A DNA stretch of 64,000 nucleotides, from the NCBI GenBank assembly GCA_003134965.1, contig PLDA01000003.1, forward strand, positions 496,001-560,000. Direction: 5' to 3'. Origin of the DNA: Vulcanimicrobium winogradskyi. GTDB lineage: Bacteria > Vulcanimicrobiota > Vulcanimicrobiia > Vulcanimicrobiales > Vulcanimicrobiaceae. The position numbers and the translations under genes are program-made. Positions 8,245-17,382 of the stretch are shown here, piece after piece. Every line of letters begins with the position of its first letter. Within the stretch, counting starts at the first letter, position 1. The notes under the pieces are model-generated. The model was not told the origin of the DNA, made no database searches, and was given only the letters and a program-made list of their open reading frames with translations.

Positions 8245-8745
8245 TCACCGCAGGGCGACGGGCGGACCCAGAATCTCGGCCAGGATCACCGCGTTACGGG
8301 CGTGCGCCGGGTCGGAGAACGCGTCGGCCACCATCCGTCCCGTGGATCCGGCGGGCGCCGTGGCGAGCGTTGCCGGCGCCCGGAACACGCTCCCCCGAAC
8401 CTCGGCGGGCGGGCGGCTGCCCTGATCCGGCGGCCGTTCGGGCCGGGCGTGGCGGTGCTGCTGCGGCGGTGGCGGCGGACGGACCGGCGGGGGTGCCGGT
8501 ACGCCCTCCCGCGCGGCGATCGCCTGCAGCGCGGGCGGCGGCGTGATCCCGCGCCGCTGCATCTCCGCGAGCATCGCCGCGACGCGCTGCTGCGGGGCGG
8601 AGGGCGGCGCGACAGGGGCCGGCGCGGCAGTGCGCGGCGCGGCGGCCTGGCCGGCGCGCTTCGTGGCGCGGACCACGCTCCTGACCAGCGCGATCACCAA
8701 GATGAGCGCGCCGATCCCGATTTTCAGGGAGTCGTCGGTGGTCAC
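8245..8745 (-). CDS. Small membrane-anchored proline-rich protein (FloA partner?)
   Basis: A 166-residue protein I do not recognise. It has one N-terminal hydrophobic helix (LKIGIGALILVIALVRSVV), a basic stretch, then a long Pro/Ala-rich low-complexity linker (VPAPPPVRPPPPPQQ) and a short conserved-looking C-terminus rich in A, V and L (DAFSDPAHARNAVILAEIL). The start GTG overlaps the floA stop as GTGA, so it is translated with floA. The topology (anchor, flexible linker, terminal helix) suggests a peptide-like docking protein in the NfeD-FloA membrane platform; this is inferred only from position. Confidence 0.65.
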   Translation of the reverse strand: MTTDDSLKIGIGALILVIALVRSVVRATKRAGQAAAPRTAAPAPVAPPSAPQQRVAAMLAEMQRRGITPPPALQAIAAREGVPAPPPVRPPPPPQQHRHARPERPPDQGSRPPAEVRGSVFRAPATLATAPAGSTGRMVADAFSDPAHARNAVILAEILGPPVALR

Positions 8746-9749
8746 TGCGGCGGCGCGGTGCTCGCCGGCGGCGGGTTCGTGCCGTCGGGCACGACGCTCG
8801 TGCCGATCGCACCGCGCATCTCGGTATCGGCCTTGATGTTGTTGAGCTTGTAGTAGTCCATCACGCCGAGGTTGCCGGCGCGAAACGCCTCGGCGATCGC
8901 TTCAGGGATTTTCGCCTCGGCCTCGACGACCTTGGCGCGCATCCGCTGGGTCTCGGCCTTCATCTCCTGCTCCGCCGCCTGCGCCGCGTACTGCCGCTCC
9001 GCCGCTTTCGCCTGCGCAATCCTGCGATCGGCTTCGGCCTGGGATGTCTGCAGATCGGCGCCGATGTTTTTTCCGACGTCGACGTCGGCGATGTCGATCG
9101 AGACGATCTCGAATGCCGTTCCGGCGTCGAGACCTTTCGCCAGCACTGCCTTGGAGATGCGGTCGGGGTATTCCAGCACCTGTTTGTGGTCGATCGCCGC
9201 GCCGACCGCGCTGACGACGCCTTCGCCGACGCGCGCGACGATCGTCGGTTCGCCGGCGCCGCCGACGTAGCGGTCGAGGTTGGAGCGCACCGTGATCCGC
9301 GCTTTGACGTTCAGCTGGATGCCGTTCTGCGCGACGCCCTGAAACAGCGGCGTCTCGATCACTTTCGGATTCACCGAGGTCTGTAGCGCTTCGAGCACGT
9401 CGCGGCCGGCGAGGTCGATCGCCGCCGCCCGCTGCCATTCCAGCGGGATCTGCGCACGCTGCGCGGCGATCATCGCGAGCACCACCTTGTCGACGTTGCC
9501 GCCGGCCAGGATGTGCGATTGCAGTTGGTCGACGGTGAGCGGGACCCCGGCCTTGCGTGCGCGGACCAGGTTCGAAACCAGTAAACCGGCCGGAACGCCG
9601 ATGATCCGCATCCGGATCAGCGAGCCGATCGAGAGCGGAACCCCGGCCGCGACGGTGCGGATCCACAGACCGATCGGGAAGTAGTAGAAGAACAGCGCGA
9701 CGCCGACCAGCAGCGCGACCGTTATCACGACCAAGATAAATGTACCCAT
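8742..9749 (-). CDS. floA: Flotillin-like protein FloA
   Basis: FloA (YqfA) family scaffold of functional membrane microdomains, 335 residues. An N-terminal hydrophobic hairpin (FILVVITVALLVGVALFFYY) is followed by a conserved stretch (RARKAGVPLTVDQLQSHILA; GGNVDKVVLAMIAAQRA), an SPFH-type core (VNPKVIETPLFQGVAQNGI) and a coiled-coil region rich in A, E, K and Q (residues about 225-300). ATG 9749 is chosen because TAGGAG lies in front of it, although the frame is open for 16 more codons. It is downstream of the NfeD protease gene, the usual pairing. Confidence 0.95.
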   Translation of the reverse strand: MGTFILVVITVALLVGVALFFYYFPIGLWIRTVAAGVPLSIGSLIRMRIIGVPAGLLVSNLVRARKAGVPLTVDQLQSHILAGGNVDKVVLAMIAAQRAQIPLEWQRAAAIDLAGRDVLEALQTSVNPKVIETPLFQGVAQNGIQLNVKARITVRSNLDRYVGGAGEPTIVARVGEGVVSAVGAAIDHKQVLEYPDRISKAVLAKGLDAGTAFEIVSIDIADVDVGKNIGADLQTSQAEADRRIAQAKAAERQYAAQAAEQEMKAETQRMRAKVVEAEAKIPEAIAEAFRAGNLGVMDYYKLNNIKADTEMRGAIGTSVVPDGTNPPPASTAPPQ

Positions 9750-9759
9750 ATATGCGCTC

Positions 9760-11058
9760 CTACGGCGCCGCTTCAGGGCGCACGAATATCCGCGCACCTT
9801 CGACGCGGGTGACCCGGACCGGTGTTCCGGCAGGGACGAACTCCCCCTCCGTCAGCACGTCGACGCGAGCGTTGCCGAACGTCGCGACACCGGCCGGACG
9901 CAGGAACGAGAGCGCGGTGCCGGAGGCGCCGAGCAGGTGGCGATGGTCGAGGCTCGCGACGTAGTCGGGACCCTGCGTCCCGGCGAACATCAGGCGCTTC
10001 ATGAAGGCGTTCTCGGGCAGCACTCGCTGCAGCAGCCAGAAAACCGCGATCGTCAGCACGATCGCGAGCGCGAGCGCCTGCAGCGCGCCGACGAAAAACG
10101 GCAAGCCGAACGCCAGCAGCACCGACGCGACCAGAATCAAGGCACCGAGCGTCCCGGCGATTCCGTGGCCTGGAAGCACGTGCAGCTCGAACAGGATCAG
10201 CAGCAGACCCACCAGGGCGAGTGCGACGACCAAACCGTTCGAGAATCCGGCGTAGACGTGCGTGCCGAAGAACAGCGCGAGGGCACTCGCGCCGACCGCG
10301 CCGGCGATGCCGTGCAGGGTCTGCAGCTCGATCAGCAGCCCGAGGAACCCGATCGTCAGCAGGAAGCCGCTCACGTTCGGATCGGTCGCGATTCGCGCGA
10401 TCTGCTCGGCGAGCGTGTACGCTGCGCTGGTGCGCGGCGCGCCGGCCAGGCCGAAGCGCGCCATAGCCGCGTCGAACGAGGCGACCGTCGCCTCGGAGAA
10501 TCCGGCGCCGTGCGCCTGATCCGCGGTGAGGGTGAGGATCGCGCCCGGCGCCTTGTACGGAGGCGCATCGACGGTGGCGTCGACCATCGCACCGGCCAGC
10601 CGCGTGTCGCGGTGGAACCGTGCCGCCGTCGACTCGAACTCGCTGCGCAGCGCCGATACGGTCTTCACCGTCTTGGGAATCGGCTGGGCGTCGCCGATGG
10701 ACCCCCCCGGCGCGATCGTGATGCGCGACGCCGCGAGCGTCACCAGCGCGCCGGCGGACCAGGCGCGCCGCACGTACGCGTCGACCGGGACCTCGCTGCC
10801 GAGCAGCGCGTCGCGGATCTCGGTCGCCGCCGAGACCAGGCCGCCGAAGGTGTTGACGTCGAGCACGATCGCGCGGGCATGTTCGTCCTTCGCCTCGGCC
10901 ACGGCGCGCTCGACGAGATGCGCCATCCCCTCGTCGATCGTCCCGGTGATCGGGATGACGACGACGCCGCCGCCCCGCGGAGCCGCGGAGGCCGCCGCCC
11001 AGGCGGAACCGGCTCCGGCGAGGAGGCAGACCAGGGCGACGATTCTGCGGGCGATCAC
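9760..11058 (-). CDS. NfeD-like membrane-bound serine protease (ClpP class)
   Basis: Full-length NfeD (432 residues): signal peptide, N-terminal ClpP-like Ser/Lys protease domain (residues about 30-210), four or five transmembrane helices (about 230-340) and a C-terminal OB-fold NfeD domain (about 370-432). The nucleophile Ser lies in RRAWSAGALVTLAAS and the preceding AIVLDVNTFGGLVSAATEIR is typical. The start is GTG 11058. NfeD proteins partner with flotillin/stomatin proteins, and the next gene is floA, so the pair likely acts in membrane-protein quality control. Confidence 0.92.
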   Translation of the reverse strand: MIARRIVALVCLLAGAGSAWAAASAAPRGGGVVVIPITGTIDEGMAHLVERAVAEAKDEHARAIVLDVNTFGGLVSAATEIRDALLGSEVPVDAYVRRAWSAGALVTLAASRITIAPGGSIGDAQPIPKTVKTVSALRSEFESTAARFHRDTRLAGAMVDATVDAPPYKAPGAILTLTADQAHGAGFSEATVASFDAAMARFGLAGAPRTSAAYTLAEQIARIATDPNVSGFLLTIGFLGLLIELQTLHGIAGAVGASALALFFGTHVYAGFSNGLVVALALVGLLLILFELHVLPGHGIAGTLGALILVASVLLAFGLPFFVGALQALALAIVLTIAVFWLLQRVLPENAFMKRLMFAGTQGPDYVASLDHRHLLGASGTALSFLRPAGVATFGNARVDVLTEGEFVPAGTPVRVTRVEGARIFVRPEAAP

Positions 11059-11088
11059 GCTGAGGACTACCTCCCCGCGCGCGGCAGG

Positions 11089-11535
11089 TTACGCTGAGGC
11101 GAGCTCCTCGCCGACGATCTGCCGCACCGCGTTTCCGTCGGCCAGCCCCTTGAGCTGCGGGATCACGGCCTTCATCACCGCACCCTGGTTGCGCCCGTCG
11201 GGCGGCAGCGCCGCAAGCGCCGCGCGGACGACCGTCCTGATCTCGTCCGGGGTCTTCTGCGCCGGGAGGTACTTCAGCAGGATCTCGCGCTCGCGGGACT
11301 CCTTGTCGGCCAGCTCGGTGCGGCCGGCTTTGCTGAACTGCTCGATCGAGTCCGCGCGCTGCTTGACGAGCTTCTGAACGACCGCCAGCTGATCGGGTTC
11401 GGAGAGCTCCGCGCCCGCTTCGATCCGGCGGTAGTTGAACGCCGAAATGACGCTGCGCAGCGTGTCCAGGCGAACCTGGTCACGCGCGCGCATCGCGTCT
11501 TTCATATCCGCCGTGACGTCGTCCTTGATGCTCAC
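11089..11535 (-). CDS. GatB/YqeY domain protein
   Basis: YqeY family protein of 148 residues, related to the tail domain of GatB and thought to bind tRNA; its precise role is unknown. Motifs include MKDAMRARDQVRLDTLRSVI at the N-terminus, YLPAQKTPDEI in the middle and the C-terminal block NQGAVMKAVIPQLKGLADG. It lies immediately downstream of rpsU, a neighbourhood common in Gram-positive bacteria. Confidence 0.93.
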   Translation of the reverse strand: MSIKDDVTADMKDAMRARDQVRLDTLRSVISAFNYRRIEAGAELSEPDQLAVVQKLVKQRADSIEQFSKAGRTELADKESREREILLKYLPAQKTPDEIRTVVRAALAALPPDGRNQGAVMKAVIPQLKGLADGNAVRQIVGEELASA

Positions 11536-11541
11536 GGACCG

Positions 11542-11712
11542 CTAGCTGCGGCGTTTGCGGGCGGCGGCGCTCTTCTTCTTGCGGCGGACGCTCGGCTTCT
11601 CGTAGTGCTCGTGTTTCCGCGCCTCGGCGAGGACGCCGGCCTTCTGGGTCGCCTTCTTGAAGCGACGCAGCGCGCTCTCGATCGTCTCGCCCGGTGCGAC
11701 TCGAATCTCCAT
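11542..11712 (-). CDS. rpsU: 30S ribosomal protein bS21
   Basis: A 56-residue basic protein read directly from the sequence. It begins MEIRVAPGETIESALRRFKK, contains EARKHEHYEKPSVRRKKK and ends in RKRRS. This is bS21 of the small subunit, which helps mRNA binding. The start ATG has a strong Shine-Dalgarno (GGAGGGAGGT) nine bases upstream. yqeY begins a few bases after its stop, so the two are co-transcribed. A small hairpin (GGCCC-loop-GGGCC, 11755-11768) lies in its leader. Confidence 0.95.
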   Translation of the reverse strand: MEIRVAPGETIESALRRFKKATQKAGVLAEARKHEHYEKPSVRRKKKSAAARKRRS

Positions 11713-11811
11713 CTACTAGAACACCTCCCTCCGCCGCGGCCGAAACCGCTTCGTGGCCCGTAAGGGCCCGACGAAGAACGATACCATAGCGCGCACGCTC
11801 CGTAAAGGACC

Positions 11812-12165
11812 TCAGCCGGGCGGCCAGGTCATGCGGCGGCCGGCGAGGACGTGAGCGTGGAGGTGGTGGACCGTCTGGCCGGCGTCGGCGCCCTCGTTCA
11901 TCACGACGCGGTATCCGCCCGGGCCGAAACGGCGGCCCAGTTCCGACGCGGCGGCCAGCAGGTGCGCGGCCTGGGCCGGCGCCTGTTGCATGAAATCGCT
12001 GAGATGCGCGGCGTGTTCGGTCGGGATCACCAGCACGTGCGTCGGCGCCTGCGGGTTGAGGTCGCGAAACGCGACGACGTGCTCGTCGCGCAACACTTCG
12101 TCGGCCGAGATCTCCTTGCGGACGATCTTGCAGAAGATGCAGTTCGGATCGGTCTGCGCCATCAC
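11812..12165 (-). CDS. HIT family (histidine triad) nucleotide-binding protein
   Basis: HINT-like purine nucleoside phosphoramidase of 117 residues. The N-terminal motif CIFCKIVRKEISADEV and the C-terminal triad QTVHHLHAHVLAGR with three spaced histidines are intact. The start GTG 12165 shares one base with the stop (TAG) of the upstream binding-protein gene, with ATG at 12162 as an alternative. Cytoplasmic, probably housekeeping. Confidence 0.95.
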   Translation of the reverse strand: MMAQTDPNCIFCKIVRKEISADEVLRDEHVVAFRDLNPQAPTHVLVIPTEHAAHLSDFMQQAPAQAAHLLAAASELGRRFGPGGYRVVMNEGADAGQTVHHLHAHVLAGRRMTWPPG

Positions 12166-13769
12166 TAGCTCCCGGGATGGATCAGGTTGAAGTGGTACGA
12201 CGTATTCGGGCTCGGCACGTAGCCCTTGAGCGAGGACTTCATGACGATCGGGACGGTGGTGTGGACGAGCGAGATCGCCGGCGCCTGCTCGTGCACCATC
12301 GCGTTCGCTCGCCGGTAGATCTCCTTGCGCTTCGTGTCGTCGACCGCGGCCTGCCCCTGCAGCATCAGCTCATGGAACGCCGGGTCGCGCCAGAACGAGT
12401 AGTTCTGCGCCGTCCCGTCCTTGTGAGCCGAGTCTTGATCGAGCAGCGGGTAGAAGAAATTGTCGGGATCGCCGTTGTCGCCGGTCCACCCGATCAGACA
12501 CATCTCGTGCTGACCGTGCTTGATGCGGTCGAGGAAGACGCCCCACTCGTAGGGCTGCAGCGTCACTTGGATCCCGGCTTGCGCGAGGTTCGCCTGGATC
12601 GTCTCGGCGACGCGCTGCGGCTCCGGCAGATAGGGACGCGGCGCCGTCGAGTAGCTCAGCGTCGTCGCGAACCCATGCGGAAAACCGGCGGCGGCGAGCA
12701 GGGCGCGGGCCTTCACCGGGTCGTGCGGATACGTCTTCACGGCGGGATTCTCTCCCAGCATCCCGGGCGGCGTCCAATTGTCCGCCACGACCGCGCCGCT
12801 CGAATAGAGGCTCTTCGCCATCGTTGCGATGTCGATAGCGTATGCGATCGCCTGCCGCACGCGCACGTCGCCGAACGGCTTCTTCTCGACGTGCATCGCG
12901 ACGTAGCTGACGTTGTTCGAGGGCTGCTCGACGACGCTGATCCCCGCCTGTTTCGCCAGCGCCTTCGCGTCGTCGGGGCGTGGGTCGGTCAGGATGTCGA
13001 TGTCGCCCTTCTGGATCGACAGCACGCTGGTCGCTTGATCGGGGATGTCGCGGATGATGACGGTCTGGTAGCCGGGCTTACGGCCCTTCCACTTCGGGTT
13101 CGCGATCAGCGTGATGTGATCGTCGCGCACCCATTCCGCCACTTGATACGGCCCGCTGCCGACCGGCTTGATCTCGAACGCCTTCGGGTCGGCGAGGATC
13201 GCCTGCGGTGAGCCCAGCCCGAACGCCTGCTCCGCGATGTCGCGCAGGAACGGTCCGAGCGGTTTGGAGAGTTTGATCACGACGCGGGTCGCGCTCGGCG
13301 CCTGCACGTCCGCGATGACGCCGGGGAAGCCGCCGAAGTCGTCGGCGTAGTACGAGTAGGCGAAATTCCCGTGCGCCGGGTTCACGGTGAGCCGCCAGCG
13401 GTCCAGGTTGAACTTCACCGCCTTCGCGTCGAGCGGGGTTCCGTCCGAGAACACGAGGCCCGGCCTCAGCTCGAAGGTCCACGTCTTGCCGTCGGCACTC
13501 GCCGACCATCGCTCGGCGGCGTCGCCGACGACGTCGAACGAGCCGGGTTTGAAGGTCACGAGGTTCTGCATCACCTCGTTCGTCGTGTTCAGCGAGAGCC
13601 CGTCGGTCGCGTGCGAGGGATCGAGCACGACCGCGTCCTTGACGCGCGCCATCACCAGCGGCGCGCTGCCCCCGTTCGCGTCGCCCTCGCCGCCGCACGC
13701 GCTCAGCGTCAGTGCGACCGCGAGCGCGCCAACGCCGGCCGCCGTCGAACGGATCATCGAGGATGACAC
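12165..13769 (-). CDS. ABC transporter peptide-binding lipoprotein (SBP family 5)
   Basis: Extracytoplasmic solute-binding protein (534 residues) of the oligopeptide/nickel type. The lipobox LTLSACGG puts the acylated Cys at about residue 25. Family signatures are WTFELRPGLVFSDGTPLDAK, the long SBP_bac_5 core and the late block GWTGDNGDPDNFFYPLLDQ. No permease or ATPase genes are adjacent, so its ABC partners must be elsewhere. The frame opens at GTG 13769; ATG 13757 gives an equally good signal peptide. Confidence 0.92.
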   Translation of the reverse strand: MSSSMIRSTAAGVGALAVALTLSACGGEGDANGGSAPLVMARVKDAVVLDPSHATDGLSLNTTNEVMQNLVTFKPGSFDVVGDAAERWSASADGKTWTFELRPGLVFSDGTPLDAKAVKFNLDRWRLTVNPAHGNFAYSYYADDFGGFPGVIADVQAPSATRVVIKLSKPLGPFLRDIAEQAFGLGSPQAILADPKAFEIKPVGSGPYQVAEWVRDDHITLIANPKWKGRKPGYQTVIIRDIPDQATSVLSIQKGDIDILTDPRPDDAKALAKQAGISVVEQPSNNVSYVAMHVEKKPFGDVRVRQAIAYAIDIATMAKSLYSSGAVVADNWTPPGMLGENPAVKTYPHDPVKARALLAAAGFPHGFATTLSYSTAPRPYLPEPQRVAETIQANLAQAGIQVTLQPYEWGVFLDRIKHGQHEMCLIGWTGDNGDPDNFFYPLLDQDSAHKDGTAQNYSFWRDPAFHELMLQGQAAVDDTKRKEIYRRANAMVHEQAPAISLVHTTVPIVMKSSLKGYVPSPNTSYHFNLIHPGS

Positions 13770-13772
13770 TCG

Positions 13773-15314
13773 TTAGTGGGTGCGGACGGTGAACGTCCAG
13801 ATGCGCGTTTGGGGATTCCCCGCATTGTCGGCGATCGTGATCTTCACCGTGACCGGGCCGTCGGGGAGCGCCACCCCGGGGCTGTAGGTGATGAACTGGT
13901 CGGTGCGCGTCGAGGCCGCCGTCACGTCGAGGCCGTTGACCTCGATCCGGACTTTGCCGACGTCGATCCCGGCGTCGGTCGGCGTACGGTACGTCGCATA
14001 GATCGAGGGCTTGTTGTTGTTGACGGTCTGCCCGTTCGGCGGCGCGATGTCGACGATCTGCGGCTTCGTGGTCGTCACCGCGACGAGCTGCGATGCCTCG
14101 GCACGCGGCGCTAATGATGCGCCGACGTTGAGGTGCCCGTAGATCGTCGTCCGGCTGAAGTTGATCCCCTCGGGAACGGTGTACTTGGTCGTGTACGTGC
14201 CGGGCTGGATCTCGGGCACGGGCAGCCCGGTCAGATACGTGCCGATGTCGAACGAGGCTCTCCCGCCCGGAGTCCCGTGCAGCGTGACGGTGAACGCATC
14301 GCCGGCACGCAGCGGCCCCTTCGCGCCGACCGCGATATCGGTGATCTGTGCCGAACCGGCCGGCGTCGGGGTCGACTCGACCACGCGCGCAACCAGAATC
14401 TGCCGCTTTTCGCCCGTGTCCGGATTGAGCCGCACGGTGACGTTGTCGCCGACTTTCAGATCGGCGATCGCGACCGGCTGCGCGTTGAGCGTGATCTCAG
14501 TGCCCTTGTCCGGCGTCACGACGTAGCCGTTCTGCAGCACGAACGCGCTCGACGAGACCGCCGCGATCGTCCCGGCACGCGACGCATATCGCGCGATCAC
14601 CTGATCGACTCGCCCGTCGCTGCGTAAGATGACGCTGACCGCGTCACCGACGTGAACGTCCTGCAGCGTGGCCGGTGTCGTGGTGCGCGTGACGACGTCC
14701 TGCACGACGATCTTCGCGTCCGAGGTGATCGCGATCGTCCGCACCGACTGCCCGCGCGTCACCGTGACCGACTCCGGTGCCGAGTTCAAGTCGACCGCGC
14801 TGACCGTGCCGACGATCTGTGTCGAACCGCCCGGTGTGTGCTGTTCGAGCCCAGGCGTCCGGCCGACGATCGACGAGACGACCTCGACCCGCTCGCCCTT
14901 CGGATCGTACGAGACCTGCGCGCCGAGCGAGTCGGCGACGAAGCGCAGCGGGACATAGGTCGCGCCGTCGATCTCCACCGCCGGCGAGTCCAGCGCGATC
15001 GCGCGCGTGTCCACCGTGGCGCGGCTCGACCCGACCGTTATCGTGATGCGCTTCGACGGGGCCGACGCAACCAGCGTTTGGCCGGCGCGTGCGACGGTGA
15101 TGCCGAGGGCGCTGTAGATGCGCACGACCGGGACCAGCAGACGCCCGCCGACGATCCGCGGCGCCGGATCGCGGGCGAGTTCCTCGCCGTTGACCACGAT
15201 GGTGATCGGCCGAATCGGCGCTTCGTCCCGCTTCGGCGGCGGCGCTGCGGTCACCGGAGCGGTCCACGCCGCAACGAAGACCAGCAAGAACAGCGCCCTC
15301 CTGAGGTCCGTCAT
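13773..15314 (-). CDS. Secreted protein with copper amine oxidase N-terminal-like (stalk) domain
   Basis: Exported protein of 513 residues. After a signal peptide (LFLLVFVAAWTAPVTA) comes a copper_amine_oxidN1 (stalk) domain with VNGEELARDPAPRIVGGRLL and the hallmark GATYVPLRFVADSLGAQV (residues about 35-140). Repeated beta-rich modules follow (for example TVSAVDLNSAPESVTVTRGQ), and an Ig-like region near the C-terminus contains VDIAPPNGQTVNNNKPSIYA. Such proteins are surface or wall-associated; there is no amine oxidase catalytic domain. It precedes the peptide-binding lipoprotein by three bases. Confidence 0.85.
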   Translation of the reverse strand: MTDLRRALFLLVFVAAWTAPVTAAPPPKRDEAPIRPITIVVNGEELARDPAPRIVGGRLLVPVVRIYSALGITVARAGQTLVASAPSKRITITVGSSRATVDTRAIALDSPAVEIDGATYVPLRFVADSLGAQVSYDPKGERVEVVSSIVGRTPGLEQHTPGGSTQIVGTVSAVDLNSAPESVTVTRGQSVRTIAITSDAKIVVQDVVTRTTTPATLQDVHVGDAVSVILRSDGRVDQVIARYASRAGTIAAVSSSAFVLQNGYVVTPDKGTEITLNAQPVAIADLKVGDNVTVRLNPDTGEKRQILVARVVESTPTPAGSAQITDIAVGAKGPLRAGDAFTVTLHGTPGGRASFDIGTYLTGLPVPEIQPGTYTTKYTVPEGINFSRTTIYGHLNVGASLAPRAEASQLVAVTTTKPQIVDIAPPNGQTVNNNKPSIYATYRTPTDAGIDVGKVRIEVNGLDVTAASTRTDQFITYSPGVALPDGPVTVKITIADNAGNPQTRIWTFTVRTH

Positions 15315-15330
15315 TCAGAGCTCACGCAAG

Positions 15331-15366
15331 GTCATCCTGAGCTTGTCGAAGGGTTGTCGAAGGGTT
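15331..15366. repeat. Dispersed palindromic repeat, copy 2 (intergenic, with internal duplication)
   Basis: The copy reads CATCCTGAGCTTGTCGAAGG and is followed by a second partial unit, TTGTCGAAGGG, giving a tandem 3' end. It fills most of the gap between a GT4 gene (stop at 15365) and the stalk-domain gene. The stop codon of the GT4 gene overlaps the repeat edge. Confidence 0.7.
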
Positions 15367-16348
15367 AGGGGCATACCACCTCGCGATAAACGGCGGCCGT
15401 CGAAGCCGCGAACCGATCCCAGGTATACGCCCGCAGCGTGACGGCGCCCTCGGCGGCACGTTCTCGCGCACGCGCCGGATCGCGGGCGAGCGCGGCCAGC
15501 AGCGAGGCGAGCGCCGCGGCGTCGCCTGCGGCGAACGTCTGCGCGAACGGGGCGAGGATCGACGGAATCGCGGCCGTGCTCCCCAGAACCGGGGTTCCGG
15601 CGACCGCCGCCTCGAGCGCCGGAATGCCGAACCCCTCGGCGAGCGATGGCTGAACGTACGCCAGCGCGCCGCGATAGCGCCGCGCCAGCGTCGCCTCGTC
15701 GAGCTCTCCGAGGAATGCGATCTCGCCGTTCTGCCGCATGTACCGGGAACGCACGCCGGGTTCGTCAGGTCCCGTCAGGACGAGATCGAGCGCCAGATTC
15801 TCGGGGAGCGCCGCCCAGGCGGCGTAGAGCGTCTCGAGCCCTTTGTGCGGGCGGTGGTTCCCCGCGTAGAGCACGTACGGCCGCTGCGCGGCCCACGGCT
15901 CCGCGCCGGCGACCCCCTCGCCGAATCCGAGCGGAACGATCCGGATGCGCTCGCGCGCGACGCCGAGCAGCGCCACGCAGTCAGCGGCGACACGCTCGTC
16001 GCTCACCAGGACGCGCGCAGCGCCCCGGTAGAGCGGCGCCGCAACGACGCGCCAGTAGAGCGCCGTCGCACGCGAGAACAGCGCCGGGAACTGCAGGTGG
16101 ATCAGATCGTGCACCATCGCAACATACGGCCGCGGGACCAGCGGCGCCGCTTCGAGGTACGGCAGGTGGACCAGTTGCGGGCGGGCGGCACGCAGCGCGA
16201 GCGGATGGAGCGCGAGCGGCGCGTCCACGGGGATCAGCTCGATATCCGGCGCGACCCGCGGCATGCGTTCGAGGAGCGCGCGCGTGTACGCGCGCATCCC
16301 GGCCGAGGCGCGCGTCGTCGGCCGCGCCGCCAGCACGACGCGGATCAC
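15365..16348 (-). CDS. Glycosyltransferase family 4 (GT-B), second of pair
   Basis: GT-B glycosyltransferase of 327 residues, probably acting on a cell-surface polysaccharide. The N-terminal domain carries HLPYLEAAPLVPRPYVAMVH, and the C-terminal GT4 domain has VLYAGNHRPHKGLETLYAAW and the acceptor/donor motif PSLAEGFGIPALEAAVAGTP with the conserved E..FG...E pattern. The start GTG 16348 overlaps the preceding GT4 gene as GTGA. It is clearly paralogous to that gene (same YAGNHRPHK motif), which points to an old tandem duplication. Confidence 0.92.
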   Translation of the reverse strand: MIRVVLAARPTTRASAGMRAYTRALLERMPRVAPDIELIPVDAPLALHPLALRAARPQLVHLPYLEAAPLVPRPYVAMVHDLIHLQFPALFSRATALYWRVVAAPLYRGAARVLVSDERVAADCVALLGVARERIRIVPLGFGEGVAGAEPWAAQRPYVLYAGNHRPHKGLETLYAAWAALPENLALDLVLTGPDEPGVRSRYMRQNGEIAFLGELDEATLARRYRGALAYVQPSLAEGFGIPALEAAVAGTPVLGSTAAIPSILAPFAQTFAAGDAAALASLLAALARDPARARERAAEGAVTLRAYTWDRFAASTAAVYREVVCP

Positions 16349-17382
16349 GACGGCCGATTCGCCGCGGGCGAATCCAGCAGCTCGCGATAGAGGCCGGCGG
16401 TCGCGCGGACCGTGCGCTCCCAGGTGAGCTCGGCGGTAGCCGCTCGCGCGAGGCCGGCGTCAAGCGCGAACGCGTCGGGCTGTTCGACGGCGCGCAACAG
16501 CAGCAAACGCAGAGCCATGATGTCGTGCGGAGCGTAGCGATGAACGTACGGTTTGAGCACCGTCGCGGTCGCGGTCTCGGCCGCGATCACCGGCGTCCCG
16601 GCGCGCAGCGCCTCGAGCACCGGGAGGCCGAAGCCTTCGCGCAGCGCCGGGTGCACGTACGCTACGGCGCCGCGGTACAGCCGCCACAGATCCTCCTCGT
16701 CGACCGCGCCGGCGAACGCGAGCTCGCCGTGGGCGTGCCGCACGGCGCGCAGCGCCGGCTCTTCGTCGCCGGTGAGGACGAGGTCGACCGCGTGGCGGTC
16801 GGGGAGCGACGCCCAGGCCGCGACCAGCGTCGCCAGATCCTTGTGCGGACGGTGGTTGCCGGCGTAGAACAGGTACGGCCGATCGCCGACGAGCGGTTCC
16901 GGAAGCGGATCGGGTTCGTCGACGCCGAGCGGAATGACGCGCACGCGCGCCGGATCGACGCGCAGGTAGCGCTCGAGCAGCTCGACTGTCGCATCGTCGT
17001 CGGTGATCACGGCACGCGCCCCGCGCAGCACCGGCCCGACCACGTGGCGCCAGTACGGCCCGACCTTGGGCTTCGCGTACTGCGGAAACTCGAGATCGAT
17101 CACGTCGTGGACCGTCACCACGTACGGAGCGGGGACGATACGCGGGACGTACGGCGTCGGAAAGTGGACGAGGCGCGGGCGCAGGCGCGCGATCCGCAGC
17201 GGAAGCCCGACCTGCTCCGCCAGATCGAAGTTGTCGCCGCTGCCGACCTCGGCGACACGCAAGTCGGGCGCGACCTGCGGCAGCACCCGGCGCAGCGCAC
17301 GCACGTACGCGAGCATCCCGGCCGACGTGTGCGAGGTCTCCCGCACGTCGAGCGCGAGGTCTGGGCGCAGCCCCGGTGTCAC
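16345..17382 (-). CDS. Glycosyltransferase family 4 (GT-B), first of pair
   Basis: GT-B glycosyltransferase of 345 residues. The C-terminal domain shows LFYAGNHRPHKDLATLVAAW and HPALREGFGLPVLEALRAGT. The N-terminal domain contains HFPTPYVPRIVPAPYVVTVH. The frame is open for about 530 bases upstream inside the GT2 gene, but GTG 17382 overlaps the GT2 stop as GTGA and begins the conserved region (MTPGLRPDLALDVRETSHTS), so it is the start. It works with the adjacent GT4 and GT2 in a glycan pathway. Confidence 0.92.
   Translation of the reverse strand: MTPGLRPDLALDVRETSHTSAGMLAYVRALRRVLPQVAPDLRVAEVGSGDNFDLAEQVGLPLRIARLRPRLVHFPTPYVPRIVPAPYVVTVHDVIDLEFPQYAKPKVGPYWRHVVGPVLRGARAVITDDDATVELLERYLRVDPARVRVIPLGVDEPDPLPEPLVGDRPYLFYAGNHRPHKDLATLVAAWASLPDRHAVDLVLTGDEEPALRAVRHAHGELAFAGAVDEEDLWRLYRGAVAYVHPALREGFGLPVLEALRAGTPVIAAETATATVLKPYVHRYAPHDIMALRLLLLRAVEQPDAFALDAGLARAATAELTWERTVRATAGLYRELLDSPAANRPS

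Noticed and set aside
13773..15314. A copper amine oxidase enzyme
   Set aside because: Only the N-terminal stalk-type domain is present; the topaquinone catalytic domain is missing.
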